Under the pieces are notes generated by a model that was not told the origin of the DNA, did no database searches, and saw only the letters and a list, made by a program, of their open reading frames with translations. The translations under genes and the position numbers were made by a program. 64,000 nt of DNA from Acholeplasmataceae bacterium (GTDB lineage: Bacteria > Bacillota_I > Bacilli_A > Acholeplasmatales > Acholeplasmataceae), in the NCBI GenBank assembly GCA_021108415.1, contig JAIOQX010000003.1, forward strand, positions 62,001-126,000. The letters run 5' to 3'. This document shows positions 33,339 through 41,961 of the stretch, one piece after another (position 1 is the first letter of the stretch; the number at the start of each line of letters is the position of its first letter).

Positions 33339-33540
33339 AGACGGTATGAGATATCCATCAATAGACAAACTTTTAGAAAAAATTGATTCAAAATACAAAT
33401 TAGTATATGCTGCAAGTCGAGTAGCAAGAATTATTGAAGATGAAAGTTTAGTAGTAGATAAAGCACAATGTGTAAAAAGCATTGGTATCGGTCTAGAAGA
33501 AATACTAGACGGTAAAGTAAATATAGAATTTGAAACATAA
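33325..33540 (+). CDS. rpoZ: RNA polymerase omega subunit
   Basis: A 71-residue omega subunit. The conserved core is GMRYPSIDKLLEKIDSKYKLVYAASRVARII (~7-37), followed by KSIGIGLEEILDGKVNIE. Omega helps the assembly of the beta-prime subunit. The start at ATG 33325 has AGGAG at 33310-33314 inside gmk; ATG 33346 is a shorter alternative. It is co-transcribed with gmk and ends at a terminator. Confidence 0.95.
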   Translation: MQKNKDGMRYPSIDKLLEKIDSKYKLVYAASRVARIIEDESLVVDKAQCVKSIGIGLEEILDGKVNIEFET

Positions 33541-33568
33541 AAAGCGATGATTTCGCTTTTTCTTTTTT
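33539..33568 (+). terminator. Intrinsic terminator of gmk-rpoZ
   Basis: AAAGCGA (33541-33547), loop TGATT, TCGCTTT (33553-33559), extended by A/T pairs into the TAA stop (33538-33540), then a T-rich tract. Confidence 0.88.
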
Positions 33569-33615
33569 AGGTGTATGTATTAAAGATTTATGTTAAAATA
33601 ATAGTGGTGATTTTT

Positions 33616-35343
33616 TTGAATCTAAAAGCAAAATTGAATTTATGTCCTACTGAACCTGGTTGTTATTTAATGAAAAATAAAAATGACCAAGTCATCTATG
33701 TAGGAAAAGCAAAAAATCTTAAAAGCAGAGTTAAATCTTATTTCACTGGTGCGCACAATGAAAAGACAACACGATTGGTTTTAGAAATCGTGGATTTTTC
33801 TTATGTGTTAACCAATAGTGAACATGAATCTTTAATTTTGGAAAACAATTTAATTAAACAATATTTACCAAAATATAATATTAGATTGATGGATGATAAA
33901 ACATATCCATACATTGAACTCACACAAGAAGAGCATCCTAAACTAACGGTTGTTAGAAAAAAGAAACCTAAAGGCAGAATCTTTGGACCTTTTCCCAATG
34001 TATATGCAGCAAGAGAAACCGTAAGGTTATTAAATAGAATATATCCGTTGAGAAAATGTGATACAATGCCAAAAAAAGTATGTCTTTATTATCATATTGG
34101 ACAATGTCTTGGACCTTGTGAGTTTAAAGTTGATTATAAAGATCACATTTCTGATGTAATAAAGTTTTTAAAAGGTGATACAAAAGAAGTTGTAAACAAT
34201 TTAAAAAGTCAAATGGATGAAGCATCGCTTCTGATGCAATATGAAAAAGCCATTGAATTTAGAGATATGATTAATCATATTGAATCTACCAGTGAGAAAC
34301 AAATTATTAATTTAAATGATTTTAAAGATAGAGATGCGATTAGTTATGCATATAATAAAGATGATATAGCGATTCAAATTTTAAAACTAAGACAAGGTAA
34401 AATTGTTGATCATGAACAAGTTGTCTTTTCATATGTTGGAGAATACAAAGAAACTTTGTTAAGCTATCTTCAACAATACTATGAAACATATAGTCCTGAT
34501 GAACTTATGTTTAGTACAAGATTTGAGATTGAAGATTTAGAGCCTTTATTTGATAAAAAAGTAGTCATCCCTCAAAGGGGAGATAAGAAGAAGGTTGTTG
34601 ACCTAGCTTCAAAGAATGCAGATTATGATCTTGAGCATCATTTTATGTTGTTTAGACATAAACAAGAAAAAACACAAAAAGCACTTGATGATCTATCTAA
34701 AATTTTGGGTATAGATATCAATCACATTGAAACATTTGATAATGCACAACTTTTTGGTACTGCACCAATTTCAGCATGTATAGTATATAAAGATCAAGCA
34801 TTTGAAAAAAAGAGTTATCGCAAATATCATTTAAATACGACGACTAATGATGATTATCAAGCAATGAAAGAGGTTGTCTATCGCAGATATCAAAAAAACT
34901 TGATAGAAAATAAGAAAATGCCAGATTTAATCTTAGTTGATGGTGGAAAAGGGCAAATTAATGCTGCAAAAGAAATTTTAGATCAATTAAACTTAAAGAT
35001 TAAATTAGCAGGCTTAAAAAAGAATAGCAAGCACCAATTAGAAGCTTTAGTCTACCAAGATCAAGTATATCCATTATTGAAAAATAGTGAACTATATCAA
35101 CTTTTATTAAGTATATCAGAAGAAGTTCATAGATTTGCAATAGCATTTCATATTAAGACAAGAGATAAACGCGCTAACCAATCATTCTTAGATGACATCA
35201 AAGGGATTGGTCCAAAAAGAAAACTAAAACTATTATCACAGTTTAAAAGCATTGAAGAAATTAAAGAAGCCTCTGATGAGGTTCTAAGAAATCTTGGCTT
35301 ACCAGATGAAGTTATTAGTGCATTGAAAGAGGTTGTAAAATGA
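33616..35343 (+). CDS. uvrC: Excinuclease ABC subunit C (TTG start)
   Basis: A 575-residue nucleotide-excision repair nuclease. The GIY-YIG domain is at the N-terminus (PTEPGCYLMKNKNDQVIYVGKAKNLKSRVKSYF); CLYYHIGQCLGPC (~157-169) is the cysteine-bearing segment; a UVR motif follows near 195-230; the RNase H-like domain shows LILVDGGKGQINAAKEIL (~437-454); the end is a helix-hairpin-helix (DDIKGIGPKRKLKLLSQF). It cuts on both sides of a lesion with UvrA/UvrB, which are not in this window. The start is TTG 33616 (MNLKAKLNLCPTEPG) behind GTGGTGAT; the in-frame ATG at 33571 would place the promoter-like region inside the gene. It overlaps the next gene by 4 bases. Confidence 0.95.
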   Translation: MNLKAKLNLCPTEPGCYLMKNKNDQVIYVGKAKNLKSRVKSYFTGAHNEKTTRLVLEIVDFSYVLTNSEHESLILENNLIKQYLPKYNIRLMDDKTYPYIELTQEEHPKLTVVRKKKPKGRIFGPFPNVYAARETVRLLNRIYPLRKCDTMPKKVCLYYHIGQCLGPCEFKVDYKDHISDVIKFLKGDTKEVVNNLKSQMDEASLLMQYEKAIEFRDMINHIESTSEKQIINLNDFKDRDAISYAYNKDDIAIQILKLRQGKIVDHEQVVFSYVGEYKETLLSYLQQYYETYSPDELMFSTRFEIEDLEPLFDKKVVIPQRGDKKKVVDLASKNADYDLEHHFMLFRHKQEKTQKALDDLSKILGIDINHIETFDNAQLFGTAPISACIVYKDQAFEKKSYRKYHLNTTTNDDYQAMKEVVYRRYQKNLIENKKMPDLILVDGGKGQINAAKEILDQLNLKIKLAGLKKNSKHQLEALVYQDQVYPLLKNSELYQLLLSISEEVHRFAIAFHIKTRDKRANQSFLDDIKGIGPKRKLKLLSQFKSIEEIKEASDEVLRNLGLPDEVISALKEVVK

Positions 35344-36170
35344 CAAAAATCATCTATGATGTAAATCCAGAGTTAAAAGTATTTTATTTAATCATTGACG
35401 GTAGAAAAATGGGGTTTTATTTATCCAATAGACTAGCAAAAACTTTTTTTAATTATTTAAGAGTTGGAGTTTTAGTTGATTTTGAAATTGCACCAAAGAG
35501 AAAAAGAATTCACCGTATTAAATATTATCAAGTGGCACACTTTAATCGAGTCATTTCACTAAACCCATATATCGTTCATTATGATTTAAATAAACTTAGA
35601 AAAGATATGCAAGCTGTACTTGATAAACAAAAGTATTTTTTATTCATTGATTTTGAAATGACAATGCCTGGATATCATCCAGGAGATTTCACTCCAGAAA
35701 TTATCCAAGTTGGCTATGTTGTGGCTAAAGCATCAGGCTCAATCATAGAACAGACGGGATATTATGTTTTACCAAAAGCACAAACAAATTTATCTAAAAG
35801 AACAAAGAAATTTCTTAAATTAGATGAATTGAAGTTTTATGAAGATGGACTTCATTATGAAAAATTCTATCTTGATTTAAAACGAGTTATTGATAAGTTT
35901 AGTCCTAAATTAGTTGTTTGGGGCAAAAATGATATTTCAGCTTTAAGCGATTCATACAGACTACATGATAAAACACCTCTAACTGAGGATACAGACTTTA
36001 TTGATTTACTCAAATTACATAAAGACTATTATAATTTAAGAGATGATTTGGGTTTATTTAAAGCATTTAAAACATATTATGATGTTGATGAACATCAAGC
36101 GCACGATGCAAGTGACGATGCAGTGGTTACTAAATATGTATTTGATGCGTTTATGTCATATATGAAATAA
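35340..36170 (+). CDS. DEDDh-type 3'-5' exonuclease with an extra N-terminal domain
   Basis: A 276-residue protein. Residues ~95-275 form an RNase T/DnaQ-like exonuclease: Exo I IDFEMTMPGY (Asp, Glu), Exo II LVVWGKNDISALSDSY (Asp), and Exo III HDASDDAVVTKYVF with His and Asp. The closest layout is KapD/ERI1-like, in which the EMT after the first Asp is common, so small RNA or DNA ends may be trimmed. The first ~90 residues (IIYDVNPELKVFYLIIDGRKMGFYLSNRLAK, then KRKRIHRIKYYQVAHF) form a basic beta-rich segment of unknown kind. The start overlaps the uvrC stop (ATGA), suggesting co-translation with this repair gene. The role is uncertain. Confidence 0.85.
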   Translation: MTKIIYDVNPELKVFYLIIDGRKMGFYLSNRLAKTFFNYLRVGVLVDFEIAPKRKRIHRIKYYQVAHFNRVISLNPYIVHYDLNKLRKDMQAVLDKQKYFLFIDFEMTMPGYHPGDFTPEIIQVGYVVAKASGSIIEQTGYYVLPKAQTNLSKRTKKFLKLDELKFYEDGLHYEKFYLDLKRVIDKFSPKLVVWGKNDISALSDSYRLHDKTPLTEDTDFIDLLKLHKDYYNLRDDLGLFKAFKTYYDVDEHQAHDASDDAVVTKYVFDAFMSYMK

Positions 36171-36171
36171 A

Positions 36172-36198
36172 AAAATCCGCAATTTATTTGCGGATTTT
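36172..36198. terminator. Bidirectional terminator between the exonuclease gene and rnj
   Basis: AAAATCCGCAA (36172-36182), loop TTTAT, TTGCGGATTTT (36188-36198), with flanking A and T runs serving both directions. Confidence 0.92.
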
Positions 36199-36202
36199 AT
36201 AT

Positions 36203-37891
36203 TTATGCAGATTTTAAATCAATAACAATAGGGATAATTAAAGGTCTTCTTTCTGTGATTTCAAATATTTTATCACTTAAATGTGTAATGACTGCATTTT
36301 TTAAATGCTGTTCATTAATCACTTTAGCTTGAAGCTCTTGTTGACAAATTTGTTTTGCTTCATTTGCAAGTTGTCCAGTTAATTCTTCATTACCTCTCAT
36401 ATATATAAATCCACGAGAAATAATGGTTGGATCATTAACAAGTTTTTTCTTTTCTGAATTGATAGATAAGACAATAGAGAATAATCCTTCTTCACTTAGA
36501 GTTTTTCTTTCTTTTAATACAACACTTCCGATATCGCCAATACCAGTACCATCTATGTAGACTTCACCAGCGTGTACTTTACCAGCATATCTTATGTGAT
36601 CCTTATTGATAGCAGCAACATCGCCATTATCTAAGATTAATATATTTTTTGGATTTACTCCACATTCAATAGCAAGTTGTTGATGATGTCTTTGCATACG
36701 ATGTTCACCATGTACTGGAATGAACATTTTAGGTTTAACTAAACTTAAGATTAGTTTTAAATCACTTTGTGCGCCATGTCCTGAAGTATGTGTATCTGCA
36801 AGCGGTCCATGAGTAATAACATTAACATCTAATCTAAACAATTTATTAATCGTTCTATTTACACCTTCTTGATTTCCTGGAATAGGAGAAGAAGAGAAGA
36901 TTACTGTATCACCAGCCATTGCTTGTACCTGACGGTGTGTACCATTTGCAATTCTACTTAAGGCAGCAAGAGGTTCACCTTGTGAACCAGTAACTAATAA
37001 GCATATTTGTTCAGGCTTTAAGCCGTTGACTTGATCACCAGTAATTAAAGTATCTTTAGGAACTTTAATGTATCCTGTTTGCATACCTGCTTCAATAGCG
37101 CGTTCCATCGAACGACCAAAAACTGCAACTTTACGTTTATTTAATACAGCTGATTCAATAATTTGTTGGATACGATACATGTTTGATGCAAATGTCGCAA
37201 TGATAATTCTTCCGGTCATTCTAGAGAATAATTCATTAATTGATTTGCCAACTTTACTATCAGAGATGATCAATTCATCACGCTCTGCATTCGTAGAGTC
37301 AGACATCATACATAAAACGCCTTCGCTTCCAATCTTTGCAAGTTTATCAAATTCACATGGAGGACCTACTGGTGTAAAGTCTACCTTGAAATCTCCTGTG
37401 TGAAATAAAGTACCTTCATTTGTTTTAAAAACGATACCAAACATATCAGGAATTGAATGTGTCATTCTTATAAAACTGATTTCAACATTTTTAAAATTAT
37501 ATTTATAATGACTCTTATAAGCTTCGATATGTGGATGTTTAACATCTTTATGTTCCATAAATTTATATTCAATCAGATCTATAGCGATCCCTGATGCATA
37601 AATTTTTGGAATATTAACTTGTCTTAATAAATAAGGAATACTACCAATATGATCTTCATGTCCATGCGTGATAAAAAGACCAACGATTCGATCTTGGTTT
37701 TCAATTAAGTATGTATAATCAGGAATGACATAATCTATGCCTAGTAGGTGATCATCTGGAAACAAAATGCCAGAATCAACAATGAATATTTGATCCTCGA
37801 TTTCGTATATATACATGTTTTTTCCGACTTCTCCAAGCCCACCCAAAGCAAAAATGCCGATTTCTCCGGTTTGTAATAATGCGTTTTTCAT
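36203..37891 (-). CDS. rnj: Ribonuclease J
   Basis: A 562-residue metallo-beta-lactamase/beta-CASP ribonuclease, the main RNA decay and 5'-end maturation enzyme in many Firmicutes, with endonuclease and 5'-3' exonuclease activity. The zinc motif is FITHGHEDHIGSIPYL (HxHxDH, ~72-87); other marks are LFHTGDFKVDF (~164-174), MMSDSTNAE (~195-203) and the beta-CASP HTSGHGAQSDL (~361-371); a C-terminal domain follows. The start at ATG complementary to 37889-37891 is preferred, because an earlier ATG at 37909 overlaps the GGAGG that lies 8 bases from the chosen start. It is divergent from the HAD gene. Whether it is RNase J1 or J2 cannot be decided; only one is seen here. Confidence 0.96.
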   Translation of the reverse strand: MKNALLQTGEIGIFALGGLGEVGKNMYIYEIEDQIFIVDSGILFPDDHLLGIDYVIPDYTYLIENQDRIVGLFITHGHEDHIGSIPYLLRQVNIPKIYASGIAIDLIEYKFMEHKDVKHPHIEAYKSHYKYNFKNVEISFIRMTHSIPDMFGIVFKTNEGTLFHTGDFKVDFTPVGPPCEFDKLAKIGSEGVLCMMSDSTNAERDELIISDSKVGKSINELFSRMTGRIIIATFASNMYRIQQIIESAVLNKRKVAVFGRSMERAIEAGMQTGYIKVPKDTLITGDQVNGLKPEQICLLVTGSQGEPLAALSRIANGTHRQVQAMAGDTVIFSSSPIPGNQEGVNRTINKLFRLDVNVITHGPLADTHTSGHGAQSDLKLILSLVKPKMFIPVHGEHRMQRHHQQLAIECGVNPKNILILDNGDVAAINKDHIRYAGKVHAGEVYIDGTGIGDIGSVVLKERKTLSEEGLFSIVLSINSEKKKLVNDPTIISRGFIYMRGNEELTGQLANEAKQICQQELQAKVINEQHLKNAVITHLSDKIFEITERRPLIIPIVIDLKSA

Positions 37892-37996
37892 ATGCAAATC
37901 CTCCAACATCGAAAGTAATATATTTCTATTTTATAATAAAAGTTGAAAAAATGATAGTGAAAAACATTTTATGCTATAATAATTTAGAGGTGTATG

Positions 37997-38773
37997 ATGA
38001 AAAAAATTATCTTTTTTGATGTAGACAACACAATATATAACAATGCTTTAGGTAAAATTCCTGAACAAACAAAAAAACTACTTCATGAGTTAAGCTTAAA
38101 AGAAGATGTTATATTAGGGCTTGCAACCGGTAGAGGACTAAAAAAATGTGAAGTCATTGATGATGTTTTACATTATTTTAAATATAAAGTATTAATGAAT
38201 GGTTCTTATGTCATGAAAAATGAAGAAATTATTTATGAACTACCTATGAAAAATGATGATATCATCGAAGTGTTAGATATGATTAAAGGTCATGATTTAA
38301 ATATAGGTATGGTTGGTGTCAACGATGAAGCTGTTAATTATTGGGATGAACGTGTTAGCTATGGACTTAAAGCACTTAGGGGTATATCTCCTAAAGTTGA
38401 TGCAGAATTTTATTTAAAACATAAGGTATATCAATTATGGATGTTTGCAGATTTAGAGTCTCAAATTATGCAAGTTGCAAAAGAGATGCCTAAATTTAGT
38501 GTTTTTCCTTGGCATCAAGGTGGGGCTGATTTCACATATCCTCATGTAAACAAAGCATTTGGGATTGGTAAATGTTTATCTCATGAAACTGATTTTCAGT
38601 TAATTTGTGTTGGAGATGGCGCAAACGATATCCAAATGATAGAAATTGCAGATATCGGTATTGTAATGGATAACACTAGATTTGAGCAATTAAAAGAAAA
38701 AGCCGATCATATTGCCCCTCATATACATGAAGATCAATTATACGACTTTTTTAAAAAACTTAATCTTGTTTAG
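37997..38773 (+). CDS. HAD-superfamily (Cof-type) phosphatase
   Basis: A 258-residue cytoplasmic phosphatase of the Cof-type HAD group. Motif I is FFDVDNTIYN (~6-15, nucleophile Asp), motif II lies near ATGRG (~43-47), the lysine of motif III is in YPHVNKAFGIGKCL (~182-195), and motif IV is GDGANDIQMIE (~208-218). Members dephosphorylate sugar phosphates or cofactors such as FMN; the substrate is not evident. Of the two adjacent ATG codons, 37997 is better spaced from GAGGTG (37987-37992) than 37994. Its end overlaps the end of the convergent coaD gene by 14 bases. Confidence 0.9.
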   Translation: MKKIIFFDVDNTIYNNALGKIPEQTKKLLHELSLKEDVILGLATGRGLKKCEVIDDVLHYFKYKVLMNGSYVMKNEEIIYELPMKNDDIIEVLDMIKGHDLNIGMVGVNDEAVNYWDERVSYGLKALRGISPKVDAEFYLKHKVYQLWMFADLESQIMQVAKEMPKFSVFPWHQGGADFTYPHVNKAFGIGKCLSHETDFQLICVGDGANDIQMIEIADIGIVMDNTRFEQLKEKADHIAPHIHEDQLYDFFKKLNLV

Positions 38774-39248
38774 GTCTTAATTTTTCTTGAACTATCTTTA
38801 TAATTTCTTTTGGAACATAAGGTGATATATCTGCATGATGGACAACCAGTTCTTTAATCGCAGATGAAGAAACAAAATGATTCTTAGATGAAGGAAATAA
38901 AATTAAAGTTTCTATATTTCTATAAATATTTCTGTTAAACTGATAAAGAGCATATTCATTCTCATAATCTTGGATATTTCTTAATCCGCGGATCATCAAT
39001 TGAATATCGTTTTCTTTAGCATATCTAACGATTAAGTTATTTGTAGATGATATGACGACATTATCTAAATCTTTAATGACTAGATGAATCATATCTAATC
39101 TTTCTTGAGTTGAAAATGTAGGAATCTTCTTATAATTATCTGCAACAACTACATGAAGTGTATCAACAAGTCTACTTGCGCGTTTGATAATATCAAGATG
39201 CCCGATTGTTAATGGATCGAATGTACCAGGATAAACTGCATTTTTCAT
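38760..39248 (-). CDS. coaD: Phosphopantetheine adenylyltransferase
   Basis: A 162-residue enzyme joining 4'-phosphopantetheine and ATP to dephospho-CoA, the penultimate step to coenzyme A. The nucleotidyl transferase motif is AVYPGTFDPLTIGHLDII (~3-20, with TxGH), RGLRNIQDYENEY (~88-100) binds substrate, and SSKNHFVSSSAIKELV (~120-135) holds the ISSTxIR-like motif. The start is the ATG at 39248 behind ACGAGGTATATAT; the frame upstream to 39290 lacks conservation. The last codons overlap the convergent HAD gene by 14 bases, leaving no room for a separate terminator. Confidence 0.96.
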   Translation of the reverse strand: MKNAVYPGTFDPLTIGHLDIIKRASRLVDTLHVVVADNYKKIPTFSTQERLDMIHLVIKDLDNVVISSTNNLIVRYAKENDIQLMIRGLRNIQDYENEYALYQFNRNIYRNIETLILFPSSKNHFVSSSAIKELVVHHADISPYVPKEIIKIVQEKLRPKQD

Positions 39249-39314
39249 ATATATACCTCGTTTCAATAATAGTATATCAAAAAAAATCAAAAAAAAACAA
39301 AGGAGTAGTAAAAA

Positions 39315-39704
39315 ATGAATACTTATCGTAAAAGTTTAGTCATACAATTGTTAATGTTTGTCGTATTTTTCGTCATGGGGGCAAATGTGATTGTTCAATA
39401 TTATGTCACGGAATCATTTCCTGCGTATAATTATGTAGTCTTAGGAATCTTAGTCTTATTTGGAGTCTTTGGATACCTTTATTACAAGAAAGCAACTAAT
39501 GAGATTGCAGTCATCACACCTAAAGAGTTTAAAACGTTGAAAATCTTACTTTATAGCTATTTGTTTGCATATATAGTAGAAATGGTTGCGACTGGTATTG
39601 AAAGTCTTCCTAAAGATATCGTTGCAATAAGTTTAGGATCTGTGTTGTGTCTAATCGCAACTATTGGTATTTTTATTCAATATAAAATCTTGAGCCATAA
39701 ATAA
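39315..39704 (+). CDS. Small hypothetical membrane protein (four helices)
   Basis: A 129-residue protein with four predicted membrane segments (~9-30, ~36-56, ~76-92, ~100-124) and short charged loops (YYKKATNEIAVITPKEFK, ~55-72). I do not recognise a family. The start is ATG 39315 behind AAAGGAGTAGTAAAAA. It stands alone between coaD on the other strand and the trehalose gene, with its own terminator that includes the stop codon. Function unknown. Confidence 0.75.
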   Translation: MNTYRKSLVIQLLMFVVFFVMGANVIVQYYVTESFPAYNYVVLGILVLFGVFGYLYYKKATNEIAVITPKEFKTLKILLYSYLFAYIVEMVATGIESLPKDIVAISLGSVLCLIATIGIFIQYKILSHK

Positions 39705-39727
39705 GAACACTTTGTGTTCTTTTTTTT
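39704..39727 (+). terminator. Intrinsic terminator overlapping the stop codon of 39315-39704
   Basis: AAGAACAC (39704-39711), loop TTT, GTGTTCTT (39715-39722), then further T to 39727. The stop TAA is 39702-39704. Confidence 0.88.
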
Positions 39728-39798
39728 AAAAAAGAATAAAAAAATCATATATGGTAAAATGAAGATAAGAATTCTTAAGATAGAAGGAGAGATTTCAA

Positions 39799-41961
39799 TT
39801 GAGTAAAATGATATTTGTATCAAATAGATTACCTGTAACTGTATCAGTTAAAAGACATAAAATCAGTTATCATGAAAGCATTGGAGGGCTTGCTACTGGG
39901 CTAAAGAGTTTCCATCAATCTTCAGATAGTCTCTGGGTAGGCTGGCCTGGTATTTCAAAAGATCGATTAAAAATAGATGAACAAACTAAAATCAATAAAA
40001 CACTTAATGAACAATATCATTGTCATCCAGTGTATTTGACTGAAAAAGATATAGATTTATATTATGAAGGGTTTTCAAATAAAACGATTTGGCCACTTTT
40101 TCATTATTTTGCAGAAAAAGCAGAGTATGAGGTAAAAACTTGGGAAGGATATAAGAAAGTTAATCAAAAATTTTATGATAGTTTAAAGTCATATATCGAA
40201 AAAGATTCTGTTATTTGGATCCATGATTATCAACTAATGCTATTACCGGAGTTAATCAAAAAGGATTTTCCATCTGTAAAAATTGGTTTTTTCTTACATA
40301 TTCCATTTCCTTCAAGTGAAATATTTCGATTGTTAGTATGGAAAAAAGAAATTTTAAAGGGTATATTAGGCTCAGATCTAATAGGATTTCACACTTATGA
40401 TTATGTCAGACATTTCTTAAGTAGTGTGAGACGTATATTAAATATAAATCAAAAATTTTATACACTTGAGTATAATGATAGAAACATTGAAGTCGATGCT
40501 TTTCCAATGGGTGTGAATTACGATTATTTCGCAAACAAAAAAATTCAAGTTGAAAAACATAAAGCTTATAAAATAATATTGTCAGTTGATCGACTTGATT
40601 ATACAAAAGGTATTATTGAGAGGTTAAGAGCTTACCGAAGATTTTTAAAGATGTATCCTAAATATAGAACAAAAGTAAAATTACATTTGATTGTAGCTCC
40701 ATCAAGACAACTTTTACCAACATATGATGATCTAAGAAGAAGCATAGAAAAACTAGTTAGTGAAATTAATGGAGAATACGGAAGTTTTGAATGGATGCCG
40801 ATATGGTATTTATATCAATCCTTTAATCAAGATGATTTGATTAAGTATTACAAAGAAGCTGAAATATTATTAGTTACACCATTAAGAGATGGTATGAATC
40901 TAATCGCAAAAGAATATATCGCATCTAGAACAGATCATCTAGGCATGCTGATTATAAGTGAAACTGCAGGAGCTGCAAGTGAGCTTAGTGAAGCAATACT
41001 AATTAACCCTAATGATGAGGTACAAATTGCAAAAGGAATTCAAACAGCTCTTGAGATGAAAAAAACAGATAAAATTGCCAGCAATAAAATTATGCACGAG
41101 CGTGTTAAGAGATATAATGTAGAATTTTGGGCAACAGAATTTATGAACAGATTGTCAAAAATAACGATTAAAGATAATCTAAAAATTCCTAAAGAAGAAT
41201 TTTTAGATGAACAACATATTCATGAAAAATTTAAAAAAGCAAAATCAAGAATACTATTTTTAGACTATGATGGAACATTAGCTGATTTTCAATCTACGCC
41301 AATGCAAGCTTATCCAACGAAAAAATTGAAATCAATTTTACAAAAGCTATCTCATATCAAAAACACGGAAATTGTGATCATATCGGGTAGAGATCATCAA
41401 ACACTTGACAGATGGTTGGGACAAATCGATGTAAGTCTTGTGGGAGATCATGGGCTTTGGTATAAAGCTAAAAACAGTGAATGGAAACAGACCATTTCAA
41501 TTGATAACATTTGGAAAGAACGTATCAGACATGTCTTAGAGATATTTGTTGATCGCATGCCAGGTTCATTTATTGAAGAAAAAACACATTCTATAGCTTT
41601 TCATTATAGAAAATGTGAACCTGAGATGGTTAGTGTTAAAATGTCAGAAATAAAAGATGCATTGTTTTCAATCAAAGGTAATCATCCAATAGAAATTCAA
41701 GAAGGACATATGGTTTTAGAGGTTAAAGATCAAAGAGTTAATAAAGGTCATGCGACCCGACTTTTCACAAATCAGATGTCATATGACTTTGTATTGGCAG
41801 CCGGAGATGATGTAACAGATGAAGATATGTTCAAAGTCCTAGATCAAGCAGAAACAATTAAAATAGGCTTTGGTCCAACAAAAGCAAAACATCGTATACA
41901 AACTGTTAAAGAATTTAGAGATTTATTAGAGAATATTATTAAAATAGGAGGATTAAATTAA
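39799..41961 (+). CDS. Bifunctional trehalose-6-phosphate synthase/phosphatase fusion (TTG start)
   Basis: A 720-residue fusion. Residues ~1-460 are an OtsA/TPS1-type GT20 glucosyltransferase joining UDP-glucose and glucose-6-phosphate: SNRLPV (8-13), GGLATGL, WVGWPG, WIHDYQLMLLP (~140-150), FFLHIPFPSSE, SVDRLDYTKGI (Arg and Lys) and TPLRDGMNLIAKEY (~355-368) are all intact. Residues ~485-720 are an OtsB-type HAD phosphatase: FLDYDGTLADF (nucleophile Asp), IISGRDH, and AGDDVTDEDMF. One polypeptide can thus make and dephosphorylate trehalose-6-phosphate. TTG 39799 lies 9 bases after GGAG (39786-39789), while the first ATG (39808) is 18 away. It joins the aldo/keto reductase gene with a one-base overlap. 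Confidence 0.93.
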   Translation: MSKMIFVSNRLPVTVSVKRHKISYHESIGGLATGLKSFHQSSDSLWVGWPGISKDRLKIDEQTKINKTLNEQYHCHPVYLTEKDIDLYYEGFSNKTIWPLFHYFAEKAEYEVKTWEGYKKVNQKFYDSLKSYIEKDSVIWIHDYQLMLLPELIKKDFPSVKIGFFLHIPFPSSEIFRLLVWKKEILKGILGSDLIGFHTYDYVRHFLSSVRRILNINQKFYTLEYNDRNIEVDAFPMGVNYDYFANKKIQVEKHKAYKIILSVDRLDYTKGIIERLRAYRRFLKMYPKYRTKVKLHLIVAPSRQLLPTYDDLRRSIEKLVSEINGEYGSFEWMPIWYLYQSFNQDDLIKYYKEAEILLVTPLRDGMNLIAKEYIASRTDHLGMLIISETAGAASELSEAILINPNDEVQIAKGIQTALEMKKTDKIASNKIMHERVKRYNVEFWATEFMNRLSKITIKDNLKIPKEEFLDEQHIHEKFKKAKSRILFLDYDGTLADFQSTPMQAYPTKKLKSILQKLSHIKNTEIVIISGRDHQTLDRWLGQIDVSLVGDHGLWYKAKNSEWKQTISIDNIWKERIRHVLEIFVDRMPGSFIEEKTHSIAFHYRKCEPEMVSVKMSEIKDALFSIKGNHPIEIQEGHMVLEVKDQRVNKGHATRLFTNQMSYDFVLAAGDDVTDEDMFKVLDQAETIKIGFGPTKAKHRIQTVKEFRDLLENIIKIGGLN

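Noticed and set aside
37068-37403. A 111-codon plus-strand frame inside RNase J
   Set aside because: It is antisense to conserved RNase J sequence with no promoter or ribosome-binding site.
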